Under the pieces are notes generated by a model that worked only from the letters and a program-made list of their open reading frames with translations, was not told the DNA's origin and ran no database searches. The translations under genes were made by a program, and so were the position numbers. This document shows, piece after piece, positions 37,020 through 50,700 of a DNA stretch of 64,000 bases; the stretch's first letter is position 1, and the number at the start of each line of letters is the position of its first letter. The stretch is from Sipunculus nudus (Eukaryota > Annelida > Sipuncula > Golfingiida > Sipunculidae): positions 56,360,386-56,424,385 of the forward strand of contig CM049322.1 of assembly GCA_026874595.1 (NCBI GenBank). The letters are read 5' to 3'.

Positions 37020-38110
37020 AATACTGGATACCCTGTAAGTATTAAAATGTCCCCTCATACCTCATGTACACATGCTAAATATCCCCCCCCCCCTTACATC
37101 CGAATCCCCTATAAATATTCCCAATTCCCCTTCAATTCTTTTTCCTCATCCACATGCAAAATGTATTCTGGTCCCCCCCCCCCCATGTTTCATCAGGGCA
37201 TCTAATCTCACATCTCCTCACTCTTCATCTTCACCTACTTAATATATCCCACCTTGCGTCCAAATACCTTGTAATTATTCTCATGTCCTCTACTCTGATG
37301 CTAAGTATACCCCCCCCCCGCCTCTCTTAGATCCGGATATCCCATAAATATTCTCATGTCCCATCACCCCTCATCTACACATGCTATCTATATCTCCTCT
37401 TTACATCTGAATAACTTATTAATTATATTTTATGTCCCCTCACATGTTAAATGTATCTCACACCCTTCTCTTACATCCGGATATCCTATAAATATTCTCA
37501 TGTCCCATCACCCCTCATCTACACATGCTAACTATATCTCCTCTTTACATCTGAATAACTTATAAATTATATTTTTATGTCCCCTCACATGTTAAATGTA
37601 TCTCACACCCTTCTCTTACATCCGGATATCCTATAAATATTCTCATGTCCCATCACCCCTCATCTACACATGCTAACTATATCTCCTCTTTACATCTGAA
37701 TAACTTATAAATTATATTTTTATGTCCCCTCACATGTTAAATGTATCTCACACCCTTCTCTTACATCCGGATATCCTATAAATATTCTCATGTCCCATCA
37801 CCCCTCATCTACACATGCTATCTATATCTCCTCTTTACATCTGAATTTATAACTTATAAATTATATTTTTTTGTCCCCTCACACGTTAAATATATCTCAC
37901 ACCTTTCTCTTACATGTGGATATTCTATACATATTCTTATGTCCTGTCACCTACATCAACACATGCTAAATATATCCCCCTCTCTAACATGCAGATATCC
38001 TAAAATTATTCTCACGTCCCATCACTCCTCATCTACACATGCTAAATACATCCCCCTTACATCCAGGTACCTTATAATTATTCTCACGTCCTCTACACAT
38101 AGTCACATTT
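37020..38110. repeat. Pyrimidine-rich array, about 48-bp subunits in a 145-bp unit
   Basis: The subunit resembles ACATCCGGATATCCTATAAA, then TATTCTCATGTCCCCTCAC, then CTACACATGCTAAATATATC. Three subunits make a 145-base higher-order unit (ACATCCGG at 37473, 37618, 37763). The same subunit forms smaller arrays at 40021-40200 and 41190-41560, so the original array was broken up by insertions. Confidence 0.88.
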
Positions 38111-40020
38111 CACAAGGTGGTACATTTAGGAAAAAAACCTGACTTTCTATTTTGTAAGAATTCCCTGTACCCTTCCAGTTGGTCTTCTTTCCAAATTCTA
38201 TTTACCAATAGAAAGCTAAAAACATTTTCTTTTCAACAAACTCATTTTGAGTTTCCCAGAAACAGTTGTAGGCATGATGGGCAGCAATAAACTGAAGCAG
38301 CTTATGTCATTTTAGTATGTCCCATGTGACATGCTGTTTAAATTTTCCATTCCTTCTTACATCAGCGCCCGAATGCTGACTACCTTGAACATTACTGACT
38401 TGATTCCATGTGCTGCAGCACTTGTGCTAGTATTAAGACCTGCATAAGTACACATTCACATCAAATTAGCCTCCTGTGAGATAGTTAATTAGGCCGAGTT
38501 TTACCGTTCCGTATTTATCTTGAAATGCATGGTAGTCGTTTTGACTGCAAATGAAATGCTCTTGCATATGACATCAGTACTCTGTAAAATAATGCTCATA
38601 AGCTTGGCTTTCCAGTTCCAAAAAAAACTTAGATTGACTGAGGGGTAAGAGAAATATTGCTATTTGAATTTGGTTGAACAATAAGAAACGGCTTTATTAT
38701 GAGTGCAGGATATATTAGATTGCTAAATATTTATTTTTATGTAAAGGCTCACAGCCTAACCTTCAATTTGGTATATAACATGTCTTGATTATGTAGTAAA
38801 ATATCTCATTACAGACCAGTTGAAAAAAGGTTGAACAATTTTAAACGCTTGCATAGCATTCCAGCATGATCAAGTATTTTTTCACATATAGAGTGAATTG
38901 AACCACAGAGCCAAGAATATTGGGCAAACTTTCATGTGATTTAATATTTAGCTCGCATGGCCATATATCTAACTGTTGAGAACTATTACAACTGCACATT
39001 CTTTTTTTCTGGTGTTTGAAATGTATCCTTCCATATAACACTTGGGCCCATTACTATTTTTTTCCTTATTTCATCATTAAATGGTTTCAGGCCACAAGTT
39101 TCAAATATTACACAGTGCAGATGCAATGCATACCTTGTTATAACTTACTTATCTAATTTAGTTCATGCTCATTTGAAAGTGGAAACTTTTAATTTTTATA
39201 GCATTTTATTTCAGTTAATAAATTAAATGTGTATTATAATGCTTCAGCTCATGTCCGTTATCCTATAATTTACAGGGTTTTATAAGTTCCAAGTGGATTT
39301 ATTCACATGCATATTACAGTCACTTAGTTAAAATACTGAAATTTTTACAGATACACATATATGTGATCTTGTAGTCCATATAAGTGCATAGTCAAAACAA
39401 CCACTAGGATTTTATACGAATATTCTCAGAATCATTTTAAGCTGAGCGCTGTGATCCACAGGGCCCTTGTTTTGAGTAATGATGACCACCAGGATATAAT
39501 TTCTCTTCTGTTCAACTCTAGTTGTAGTTTAAGTTGGATGACAACAAGGACATTATACCTGTAACTGTTTATTCTGAATATATTGAAGCTTGTTTATGTA
39601 TATCCTTTGCTGAAAATACATGCGATCTTGATAAACTACAGTTGTAAAATCACACCTCAGAATTGTAGAAATGGAACATTATATCTGCCTGAAACTAAAG
39701 ACAATTAATGAAATGATTGTTTTCTTTTGAAATTCAAAATTTCAAGAAAACATATTGAAAGGTTTCTGATATATGCTTAATTTCCTGCAAAAAGTAGAAG
39801 AGCCCGAAAACGTTATTTAAAGTTTGTCATTTACATGGCTTATATAGCAAATATAATTTGTTTAAGAATTTATTATGGATTAAAAAACATGATACTACTG
39901 TTGATACTACTTGATACTACTGTTAGTGATTGCTCTTACATAGTTGATCATCATATTTTTTTTATCTAAAATGGCCAATTTCACCCATGTCACACAAATT
40001 GTACCACCTTGGGAAATGTG
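38111..40020. other. AT-rich, no gene recognised; isolated H2 3' end at 39439-39474
   Basis: No exon or RNA gene is supported. A diverged H2 terminus (AAGCTGAGCGC, GTGATCCAC, GGGCCCTTG, TTTT) lies at 39439-39474, a trace of another element. This is probably intron of the NLR gene. Confidence 0.5.
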
Positions 40021-40205
40021 ACCACATGCTAAGTATATCCTCCCTCTCTCCCACATTCTGATACCCTAAAAATATTCTCCAGTCCCCTCTTTCCTCTTCT
40101 ACACATGCTAAATAAATCCCGGCTCAATTACATGTGGATATCCTAAAAATATTCTCATGTCCCCTCACCCAAATCAACACACGCTAAATATAACTGGTTC
40201 GCATA

Positions 40206-40247
<42 letters not shown>

Positions 40248-40257
40248 TATATATATT

Positions 40258-40424
40258 ACTCTGAAGAAATACAACACTGTTAATTCACAGCAGTCAGTTT
40301 CACGGGATGCGACCCAATCATCAGATGAATGTGGTTAGAATTCTAACCACATTCACCTGATGATCGGGTCGCACCCCGTGAAACTGACTGTTGTGAATTA
40401 ACAGTGTTGTTTTTCTTCAGAGTT
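40258..40424. repeat. Near-perfect 167-bp palindrome with no spacer
   Basis: Arms of about 83 bases meet at 40340/40341 (GTTAGAATTCTAAC is the centre). Outer parts read CTCTGAAGAA and TTCTTCAGAG. Only a few mismatches and one or two small length differences are visible. AT microsatellites lie on both sides (40201-40256 and 40487-40512). It could extrude as a cruciform or be a foldback element. Confidence 0.9.
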
Positions 40425-40512
40425 ATACCTCTCTGGCCTAGTCTGTAGGCCATAAAGCACTTTACATCGGAGGGTAACACTACCTTCTATATATATATAT
40501 ATATATATATAT

Positions 40513-41186
40513 TGTTACAGGTGCTCTTTTTATTATGTGACACGGGTGTAACTCCTGTTGTGGCACTCGTGTCTGGCCGCGTGTTACATTCTATGTTTAA
40601 TCCGTACTGGTTGAACTCTCATTGTCATGTTTAGCCTTGGGTTTTCACGACTGGTCATGGGTCACGTGATGAGCTTGGTCTGTATAGATACACAGCGCTG
40701 TTTTTCTAGAGAATTCATGAAATGCGTGTTTACTGTGTAGGATCCTTAAGACTGTTCGAGAAATGGAAAATTCTCGGCTTGAGGTATGAAAGTATATAAG
40801 GGGCTGTGTTTAGGCAGGAGGTAGAGCGAGAGCACAGCAGATTCCAGCGGACGCAAAAGCGTGTGTCAGATTCTGTAACCTTATCTGACGAATGTGCCAG
40901 TTATACATTTTCAAAGACTTTCTCCTGGATTTAATGCATTTGGACTTCAGTTTACTTTCTAGGTTGTTGCAAGAACTTTCCACTGGACTGTCATTCTCCG
41001 AGAGTTTACATTTAAAGGACTTATCGTTGTGATGGTATTGGTATCCAGGTACTGTGCACATACATTATGTTCTGTGTGATTGTATTGACTTGTTGCTATA
41101 CCGCTGTTTTACTGTATAATTGTATTGATTTATTGTATTGCATTGTTAGGGTTGTTTTAAGAATAAATTATAGTTATTTGTTAACA
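40513..41186 (+). mobile_element. Candidate solo LTR of a retrotransposon
   Basis: A 674-base segment starts TGTTAC and ends GTTAACA, the TG...CA form with short inverted ends typical of LTRs. It has a TATA-like TATATAAGG near 40793, a promoter-proximal GC-richer stretch, and AATAAA at about 41162 near its right end. No second copy, primer-binding site or polyprotein is in the window, so it would be a solo LTR left by recombination. The left end abuts an AT microsatellite and no target duplication is visible. It split the pyrimidine-rich array. Confidence 0.6.
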
Positions 41187-41189
41187 AAA

Positions 41190-41560
41190 AAAACACTGAC
41201 TTATTTATTCATTCCCCTACACATTTCATCCTCATTTTTCCTGAACATCATGAGCTAAATATGTTCAGCCTCTCTTACATACGGATACCAAATAATAAAA
41301 CTCTAATCCCGCCACCCTCATCTACACATATTTGATGTATACCTCCGCCTCTTACACACCTTGTATACCTTGTAAACATTCCCCTGTTCCCTCACCCCAT
41401 GTACACATGCTAAATATCCCCCACTCTATTACATCCAGGTACTACCCTATTAATATTTTCCAGCCCCATCATTCCTTATCTACAGATGCTTATTCTCACA
41501 TCCCCTCTCTCACATCTAGATACCCTATTAATATTCTCATATATCCTTAATATTTAGATT
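41190..41560. repeat. Pyrimidine-rich array, right fragment
   Basis: Diverged copies of the subunit seen at 37020-38110 (CTACACATATTTGATG, TACACATGCTAAATATCCCC, ATTAATATTCTCATAT). It ends about 30 bases before the first coding exon of the NLR gene. Confidence 0.75.
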
Positions 41561-41592
41561 ACATGTTTATGTTATTCATTCATGTTTTTAGA

Positions 41593-41733
41593 ATGGCTCA
41601 AGATCCCCATCAGGAAATCATTCAGCACAACAGGGTTTACCTTGTCGGGCATCTAGATCTGCTCAACACACTTGTTCTGGATCGTCTGGTAGAAAGGGGT
41701 GTCCTCTCGTCGCTACAGTTGACGTCCATGAGG
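41593..41733 (+). CDS. NLR coding exon 1 (first half of CARD)
   Basis: 47 codons from ATG at 41593. The preceding TTTTTAG gives an acceptor at 41591, implying at least one upstream non-coding exon. The donor follows AGG at 41734 (GTACGG), phase 0. An in-frame ATG at 41563 lies on the intron side and is not preferred. Confidence 0.82.
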
Positions 41734-44700
41734 GTACGGTACCCACTTTGTCAAATCCTGACTTGAATCAGTTTAACGTTTTATATCTCTAAATGCTCAA
41801 AATATTTATACATGTTTGCATATAGAGTTAAGTGTTATTGCCACTGGTTAGATCATATTTAGATTTTCAAAGTAATATTAATGAAATTTAAATATTTGAC
41901 AATAAAAATCTTAGTCTTCTAATATATGAACTAACAACAGAATCTCGCTTGGCATTATGGTAAAACTGTATTCAAGTTTTAAAAATACATTTTTTTTAAT
42001 TTCACTTGTGAAAGGCTTCCCATTAAATACAGACAAATTATTAAAAAGAAGTGTTAGGAAATCCCAGAACGCATTTTCAACTAATTGGCTTGCAGTCATG
42101 CTGAGCATAAGTGAGTAGTCTTTGTTTTAAATGTGGCTGCTGATTATTGATTCCATAAGAGTGGTGCAGATCAAAGGCAAAAATTCGCATAAATCTAGCA
42201 AACAGCTTGAACTGGGCATGAACTGTAATGTTAACTACTGTAATTCAGTGTTACACCTGCCCAGTTAATACCACGTGTGTTTACAACGAGTTAGTTTATG
42301 GACAGAATAAGGGGTTTGCTTGGATAATCATAGAGTAGAACTATGGTAGATCAATGGTGGATAGAGTTACAATAATTGTAGCTACTACTGCTACATTAAT
42401 CATTTTCCTTACTATAAAAAATGATACTGCAATCAGTAATACAAATTAACTTTTCCACAATGTATTTTAGAAATTATATTTTGTTTCCGATTTACTGCCA
42501 TGTTCGAGGTGAAACTAGATGTCATAAATTTAAATAAAGCAAACATATCCTAGCTTAGGTGGCCATGTGAATGAAGGCATTACCAAAAGTATTATATTCA
42601 TTAATCTTAAGCACATGCAGAAAGATATATTATACATTGAACAAAAAATTGTTCTTTTTTTTCAGGAATCACTGGGGAATAGTAATATCCAGCTGTCAGG
42701 TGCCTTGTTGGGACATTTATACAGGCGCCCCTACACAGACTGGCAGGAGTTCTTGTCATGTCTGGTTGAATCAGGACAGAGACACATTGTGGAGCATCTC
42801 CAGAACCCCCACAGAGGTATCGTGTGGAATTCTTTCACCCATCCAGGTTATAAAAAAAATGTACCTATAATAAAAGACTATAATTATATCCCTTCACCCT
42901 TTAATATTACATTATAACATTGCGAGACCTTTAAGCATGTAAACTTCAATTTGACCTGGCAGTTATAATGGTCATAACTTGTACAATTCCCAGAATTGGT
43001 ATGTTAGATTTAATTGTTTAGAAGTTTGTATGCAAAAGATTGATGGGAACAGCCAGAATATGATTCAATATTTTGCACAAGAATTTATGTTTGTGATTTG
43101 TTTTACTTATACTATTGGAAGCTTAAATGGATGCTCATATTGATAGAAATGCTTGCGTACATGTACACACACACACATACATATGAATAACAGTTAGGGA
43201 ATGTAGAGTTTCCTGGTCTCCTGAGAATTTAAGTTAGACCTCCATTTCTTATAAGTAGGTAAAAAAATCATTGAACTGGTGACAAGGACCACAAACCTAA
43301 AAGAAATGCGCTGAATTGGGCCTTTCCATTTGTGCGCATTTCGGCTGAAAACCCCTCCGCGTGATGTGTTTTCACTAGGGATTCCCCGTCCTTCAAGAAT
43401 TCCCGACAACAGGTCGAGCATGTGTCTCTTAGGTACAGTTAACTTTTTTCATGTATACATTTAAAATTTTGTTATATTTGCACGAACCTACAGATAATAT
43501 ATATATATATATATATATTATAATCTCATAATCAAGATTGGTGGTGCCATCTCGATCGTGTTTGCATGCCATACATCCATATGTTTGCTTTGGTTGAAAA
43601 TTACTCATTTCAGGAGTAGTTCAATGTATTGGTCTGAAATTTGGCATGTCCATCCATCTTTGAAAGTTTTCTTGTAGACCAGACAGGTGGCATCACCTAC
43701 TTTCCCATTTTCTTAGGATACATGACTGCCTTTTTCTCAGGAGTGGTTTCCTGTAATGGCCTGAAATTATGTATGTCCATAGATCTTGAGTACCTCCATC
43801 TCATACATAGGACTGGTGGTACCATCTGCAACTGTTTTTGCACGGCTTTCATCTGTGTGTTTGCTTTGGGCGAAAATTGGTCATATTTCAGGAGTGGTTC
43901 AATTATTAGTCTGTAATTTGGCATATTCATACATCTCAGAGAGTTTCTCATAGACCAGACTGAGAGAGGTATAGCCAGCTACCTTCCCATTTTTAGCTCA
44001 TAAGTCTATGTATGACTATAGTCATCTTAGCTATAGTCTTGGTCCTTTGTCCGTTGTCCGTCCGTCAGTTAACAAGGCAATTTTTGAAACCGTAAGACCT
44101 ACAAATCCAAACTTTGACCTAGAACTAGATGTCCTTAAGTTTTCCTACCACACCAAAAATTAGGAAAATATAGGATAAATTAGGAAAAAACCTCCATTAA
44201 AAAACATATTGTTACACTTCAAGACTGCCCACTGTGATAAATGCTGGTGATGTTTCATTCAAATTTGGCATATATGGTCCTCTATATATTTTTATGCATT
44301 TGCCAGAATAGCTCAATATTGTACAAGTTTTAGAAGTTATGGACCCGACCCGTCCGTCTGTCTGTCTGTCCGTTAGTCCGTCTGTCCATTAACAGGGCAC
44401 AATACGTAACCACTGGACCTAGAATCTTCTAACATGAGATCCTTGGAGGTCCATTAAAAATCTTCTTGTAAACCTGAAATTAAGTCTCTGTTAACCATAT
44501 CCTTCAAGCTATGGGGCTCAGAAATACCCCCAGAATAATGGAATATTTTACCCAAAAGCTCAAGTAACTGAACAACTAATGCATTGATCACCATGATTCT
44601 TTGCATGCATAATGATCATGGAGTATTTCATCAGTTACAACAGATTGGTGGTGCCTACTGGATTTTTTATTTTTTTTTCAGATTTTTTCCTCTATTCTTG

Positions 44701-47700
44701 AGACCTTTAAAGATGTGGTCTTCTGTTAACAGGGCATAGATTTTAACCATTGGTCCTAGAATGTTTTAACTTGACATCTGGGGAGGTCTGTAATAAATAT
44801 CCTTTTAAACCACTTGTTATCTCTGTTATCCATATTTTCCCAGCTATGGGGCTTATAAGCACCCCAGAATTATTGAAAATTTGGCACAAATCATAATCAT
44901 TGGACCTAGAATCTTCTTACTTGACATGCTGAGAGTTCCTCAATAGTTCTCTTCAGACACTTGAAATTAGGTCTCTGTTACCCATATTTTTAGAGCTATG
45001 GGGCTCAGAACCCCCAGAATAGTTGTATCGCCAGACATAGTCTGGAGATACTATGGTTTAGGCACGGTTGCGCCGCCGCCGCCGCCGCCGCCTCCGCCGC
45101 CACAGAGATTTCTTTTGGACACAATAACTCAAAAAATATTTCAAGGATCTTTTTTAAACTTGACACATTTTTAGATATAGGTGAGAGGACAAAGCCTATT
45201 TAAAATGGGGTCATGACCTCAACTAAGAGAGTGACCTTGACCTTGAATAGATCCATTTTTGGGGAAAATCACACAAATTCTTAAATATCTCAAGAAATCT
45301 TTCATGGATTTATCCAAAAATCAAGTTGGACAAAGATCTTGGATAGTGATGTCATGTACCGGAAACTGGTGGTGCCACCTAGTATCCTTTTCTTGTTTTT
45401 GTGCCGTTTAATACCCCCATCATTGCCACTTGACAGTACTTTTAGCATCACAAGTCAAAAACTGATTGACAGATTTCTTTAATATTATGCATGTACATAG
45501 GTATGGGTTATGGGATGATGTATATTAAAATTGGGGTCATGACCTTTCCTTTGAGAGTGGCTTTGACCTTGAATATTACCATATATGGTGAAAATCACAT
45601 AAAATCATGAATATCTTAAAAAGGGATGCATGGATTGGTCCAAAAATCAAGTTGACGGAAGATCTTGGATAGTTTTGTCTTTTGCAGAAGATAGGTGGCG
45701 CCACCTGTTGTCCTTTTCTTGTTTTTTGCGCCTTTGAATACCCCATCATTGCCACTTGACAGTATATACTGTGAGCATTACAAGTCAAACAGTAATGGAC
45801 AGATTTCTTTCATGTTATGCATGTATATAGATATGGTTTATGGAATGAGGTATATTTAATTTTAAATTTAATTTTAAAATTTAATTTAATTTAAATTTTT
45901 TTTTTAAATTTAATTTTTTTTTCAAATGTTGGATATTTTGGAATGCAGTTTATTTCTCAAACAAGTTACTCCATACATACATATACAACTCAATACATCA
46001 TTAAATATATACTTCTATTTATACATAACCTTTTACATAACAATTGCCTTCACTTTAAATATTCCTATATTTTGTACAAATGTTTCTCACATTCATTGCT
46101 AAAATACAAATACATCACATTATATCAACAAAATACCACAAAACCTCATTTGTCTGGCGATACTATGGCACCAGCGGTGCCAAGAAATGTCTAGTTTAAA
46201 ATTTGATGCACAAGGTCAAGTTTCTGAACAACCATTTCATTGATCACCATGCTTCAAGTTCTTTGCATGCATATTGATCAAGGAGTATTTATGCAGTTCC
46301 TGCAGTCGGAAGATCTTGACTCATCTTGTGAGACACTCAATATTCGGTTCAGATGTGTCTATGGCCCTAGGATGTCCCCACGACATGGGTATCTTTTTGC
46401 GCCAGAAGTATGGCAAACAACAACCACACTTTATAATTAAATAATTCCTCATAAACTTCATCCCCAAGCATTGATTAAACAAGAACAGTTGAACATTTAG
46501 AAAAATGTTAAAACATTTTTTATAAGGACTGTAATAAGGTATTTCATCTTGCCGCACGGGTCTCCAGGTATGTTATGGCAACAATGTGAAGCGTGAAATG
46601 GCACAAGAGTAATGTTCACGCCAGAAACCATACAAGCTGGCGTCACTTTTATCCTCATGCAGCAAAACTAGGCGAAACTACCGCAGCACAAAATAATACA
46701 TGAAGTGCACGTAATCTACGAGTCTCTCGCAATATATTCCTTCAAAATAATCAATAATATCAATTACATGAAGAGGGTGTCTCTTTAAATGTTGGTTTGT
46801 TTTTAATCAACCCATGACACGGCCTTGACCTTTGCCGAATTACTTCCATGGCTGCGCCCTTGAAACATCTGAGGTCAGAATCCAAATTTGGCCGAGGAGT
46901 TCCGAGTGGCAGTTCCTGCAGACTGGTGGTGCCACCTGGATATTTGTTTCAAATTTTAATTTATTTTTTCTCTATTTTTGAGACCTTTAAAGATGTGGTC
47001 TTCCATTAACAGGCAAAATCATAACCGTTTGTCCTAGAATCTTCTGACTTGAAATCCAGGGAGGTCCATAAAAATATCCTTGGAAACCTGAAATTAGGTC
47101 TCTGTTACCCATATTCTCTGAGCTATGGGGCTATTTAGCACCCCCAGCATAATTGAAAATTTAATACCAAAGCAGGGCACAAATAATAACCATTGGACCT
47201 AGAATCTTCTAACTTGACATCCTGAAAGTTTCTCCAAAGTCCCCCCAGAAACGTAAAATTTGGGTCCTGTGACCTATATTTTCAGAGTTTTGGGGTATGT
47301 TTGAGAACCCCAGAAATAATGCAAAATACACACAAATTGCCAGATTACTCAAGAAAAGGCTGGTTGGATTGTCATCAAATTTGGTGTGCTTATGGGTCTT
47401 GATGAACTTAAACTAATATGCAGGAACGATGATGCCACCTGCATTATCTTAATTAGTTGCCTGTGCAAGGACATATTGTCAACATGTCAGCCGGCTGAGC
47501 ATCATGACCCATGGATCACTAGGGTCATGAGGTCAAAGGTTAAGGTTACAGGGTAGAAGGCGTTCAGTTTTATGTCAAATTACAATCTGAATCAGGATCC
47601 TGATCAAGGCTTGGAAGGGTCAGATTCTCGATTGGGATTTGGTCTGAAAGTTATAGAAATATTCTCATAATCAAATTCAGCTGAGTGCCATGACCCACAG

Positions 47701-50700
47701 GTCCCTTGTTTGTATATATAGTATATAATGTGATTTTGAGTAATACGTAAGTCTTATTTATTTCACAATTCAACTGATAGAAATTGTTATACCAACAGAC
47801 TTAAGTATAAATTCTATAAGTTATGGGCCTGAACAAAATAGACTTTGTAAAAAATCAGGAAAAATATTTACTCATTTAACATGAAAAATTTTGAAACTAG
47901 AGTCTATTTTCCCAAGTATATAACTATGTTTAATTAAGATTTAATTGTTTACCCAAATTTAGATCTGAATTTTGTAAATTTTTTAAGTTATTAGCATAAA
48001 AATAAAATCAGTACCTTAAATTTAGCCCAACTTTGACCATGGCACGTTTTTCTCCTGTATGTACCATTAATTTAATTTTCACAGCATGTAACAGTAAATA
48101 TTTAATTTGTTTAAATCTGAAATTTGAAAATAAAAGCTTGAAAATTAAGCTAGTTATTGATTTTTTTTCTTGAGGCTCTACTGTAGTCATTTGCTTTGAT
48201 AACAGATTACAGATGCAGGGTCCAACTCCAGGCCACTGGAAGTCGGGCTATGCCAAGGTTTCTGATTTGTTACAGTCACTGGGGGAGACCCCCTGCTGTG
48301 ACAGGTGTACAGTTATTCTAATATCACCACCCCAATCCCCCCCCCCCCCCCCCCCCCGGCAAACCCAACCCACTAAGTGTAATGCAGTAATTGTTATTGT
48401 TTTCACTGTATTTCCTTAATTGTAACACTGTTTCCACTCCAATATACAAAAACTTTCCTTAAAAAAGTAATTCAAGTGTAATCCAGAAGATGCCATGTTG
48501 TGTTAATGTAGCATTTTTAAAGAAATTAATTTTCTTTTAAATGATTTTAACAGATATAATTGAACCCATCAGTATGCTTAAATTTATAAAATATGAAGCA
48601 CAATATGGATAAATAAAGACACAATTGAAAATTGAGAAATCTAAATCAAGTATTATTTTTAGATATTTATTGTTTTGCAGATTTAAAAGATATATTTTTG
48701 TGGTAAAAAATAAATAAACATTTGTATGCATGGTGTGGTGTTATATGACAAGATTGAGATTTATGATGATGCAATTGAGAATTATGAATCAAATTTTATA
48801 TTCAGATGTATCTGTTTTATTGGAAATGTATAGAAATATAAACTTAAATTTAAAAAAAATTGGTGATGAAAAAATTAGGATTTAATACAAACATTTGTTC
48901 ATTATTTTCCTGCCACAGCGGAATTTGAGATCAGGCTTTGTTTGCCCTGTTTTATGTTGTTAATTAGTTATATTTCATCTGTATACATTTCATAAAAAAA
49001 ACATATAAATTAATAATATATATTATACAAAAAAAATATTCAATTAAACAAATTTGTAAACTACTGAAATGTCGACAGTTAATCAAAAAGCCAACTGATG
49101 ATCATGGTAATAGTACAGATCATTTGTTCACAAACTGCTCACATGCTTCAGTTTCAACATTAGGAAACACATGGTCAGGTCACAAAATATTATTTGCAAC
49201 AATTTCTTGCTCATCAATACAAACCAATCATATAAACCAACCATGGCCTTTATTACCTCTTCCTCTTACACTTTATCTCCATTTGATATTATTTTAGATT
49301 TTTACCTTCTAGGTCAACTTCAGCTGAGCACAGTGACCCATAGGTCCCTTGTTTTATTCAATTAATGTTTCTATTGCAATTATTCTCAGAAGTTATGCAT
49401 AATTCTCGTACAAATAGTCGCAGTAATTTTATAATTAAACAAAACCTGAAGAGCTGGTGTTTGAGTTTCATGCAAGAACAGGCACAGCAATAGAATCTCA
49501 GTCAAGACAATGACATGGACACAAGTTTGGTTTGTTAAGTTAAAGTAACTATGACGTCATCACCTGATGTCAAAACTCTAAAGGTGCCACCGTGCGATGT
49601 CATGGCATAGCTCATATTCCTAAGGCTAATCTCTTTTACTTCAAATTGTTCCTGTCACTGTAATAAACTATCATTTTGCTTACTGGGGTAACTTTCATGC
49701 TGAATCCAATGAGCAAATAAAAAAAAAAATCAATCTTGTTGTTTAACTTTAATGTCAAGGGGGGAGGTAATCACCACATTATGTCTTAATAAATTGGGGT
49801 TCACTCCTGGTGGGGGGGGGGGGGTTAGTTGAGATTAAGACTCCATTTTGTTTGGATATAATATAAATGCAACAGTTCAGTTTATATTAATAGCACCTGG
49901 AATATATCAAATCAGAAATGTTTAAGGAAAAAAAAAAGAATGTTCATATTGATAAGGCTAAAATGTTAGTGTCAGTAGCACCTGGATTATATCTAATGTT
50001 TAAGGTAACAACCGATGTTCATGTTGATAAAGCTAAAACATTTGTGTCATATAATCAGCAAGAATCTGGATGGTTTATTATCTTACATCTCTCTTTACAG
50101 ATGGTCCTTCAGGGAAAGTAATTTTGGATCTACAACAAAAGATGGCAGCACGGATCAAGAAATTCTATGACAACGTGCCCCTGTGGACGCTGCATTCTGA
50201 CCGTGTCGCAATACCAATGGATGATATTTACGTCCGCCTTGAGTTGGTGAAAGAACAGAAGCGAAAACACAGCAAAGAACAAACGCTGCAGAGTTATAAG
50301 GAACTCCTCCGAAAGGTTAAATATTGTGTTACATACAAAATATAGTTAAGCATTTCTGCATTAATATTATTGGATTTCATCAAATCAGTCCGTTAACTCA
50401 GTATTGGACAGCCTTATATCTTATTTTTACATTTGTAACTTTTTTTGGAAAAAAAGATGTCATACCCAGTTGACACACCAAACCAGCAATACCTGTTAAT
50501 TAAACTGTATAATTTATTGAGAGATAAACATTGTTACCATTGAACTTTTAAAAATGTCATTTTTCAGATCCTCTTAATATCAGAATGTTAATAAGCGTAT
50601 TGACACACTACACTGAATTGAAAGCCTACGGTATATCCCATGTAGTTCCAAGATAAATGCACTGAATTGTACTGTTTAATTAGTGAATTAAAGAAAACAT

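Larger units (their letters stand above)
43995..47522 (+). mobile_element. Family H2 element interrupted by nested insertions (NLR intron 2)
   Basis: It opens with AGCTCATAAGTC at 43995 and the usual GTCCGTCCGTC segment. Internal units follow (ACCTAGAATCTTCT, GAGCTATGGGGCT, CAGACTGGTGG), and it ends with GGCTGAGC, ATGACCCATGGATCA, CTAG at about 47492-47522. An H1 element (45023-46194) and a 603-base insert (46306-46908) sit inside and interrupt otherwise continuous H2 sequence. Confidence 0.72.

Noticed and set aside
40513-41186. Complete LTR retrotransposon
   Set aside because: Only one LTR-like segment is present, with no polyprotein, primer-binding site or second LTR in the window.
48213-48304. 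Possible cassette exon in NLR intron 2
   Set aside because: It has AG and GT borders, but its 92 bases break the frame and introduce a stop when read in the incoming phase. The alternative acceptor at 48204 also leaves the wrong phase. Exons 2 and 3 join correctly without it.
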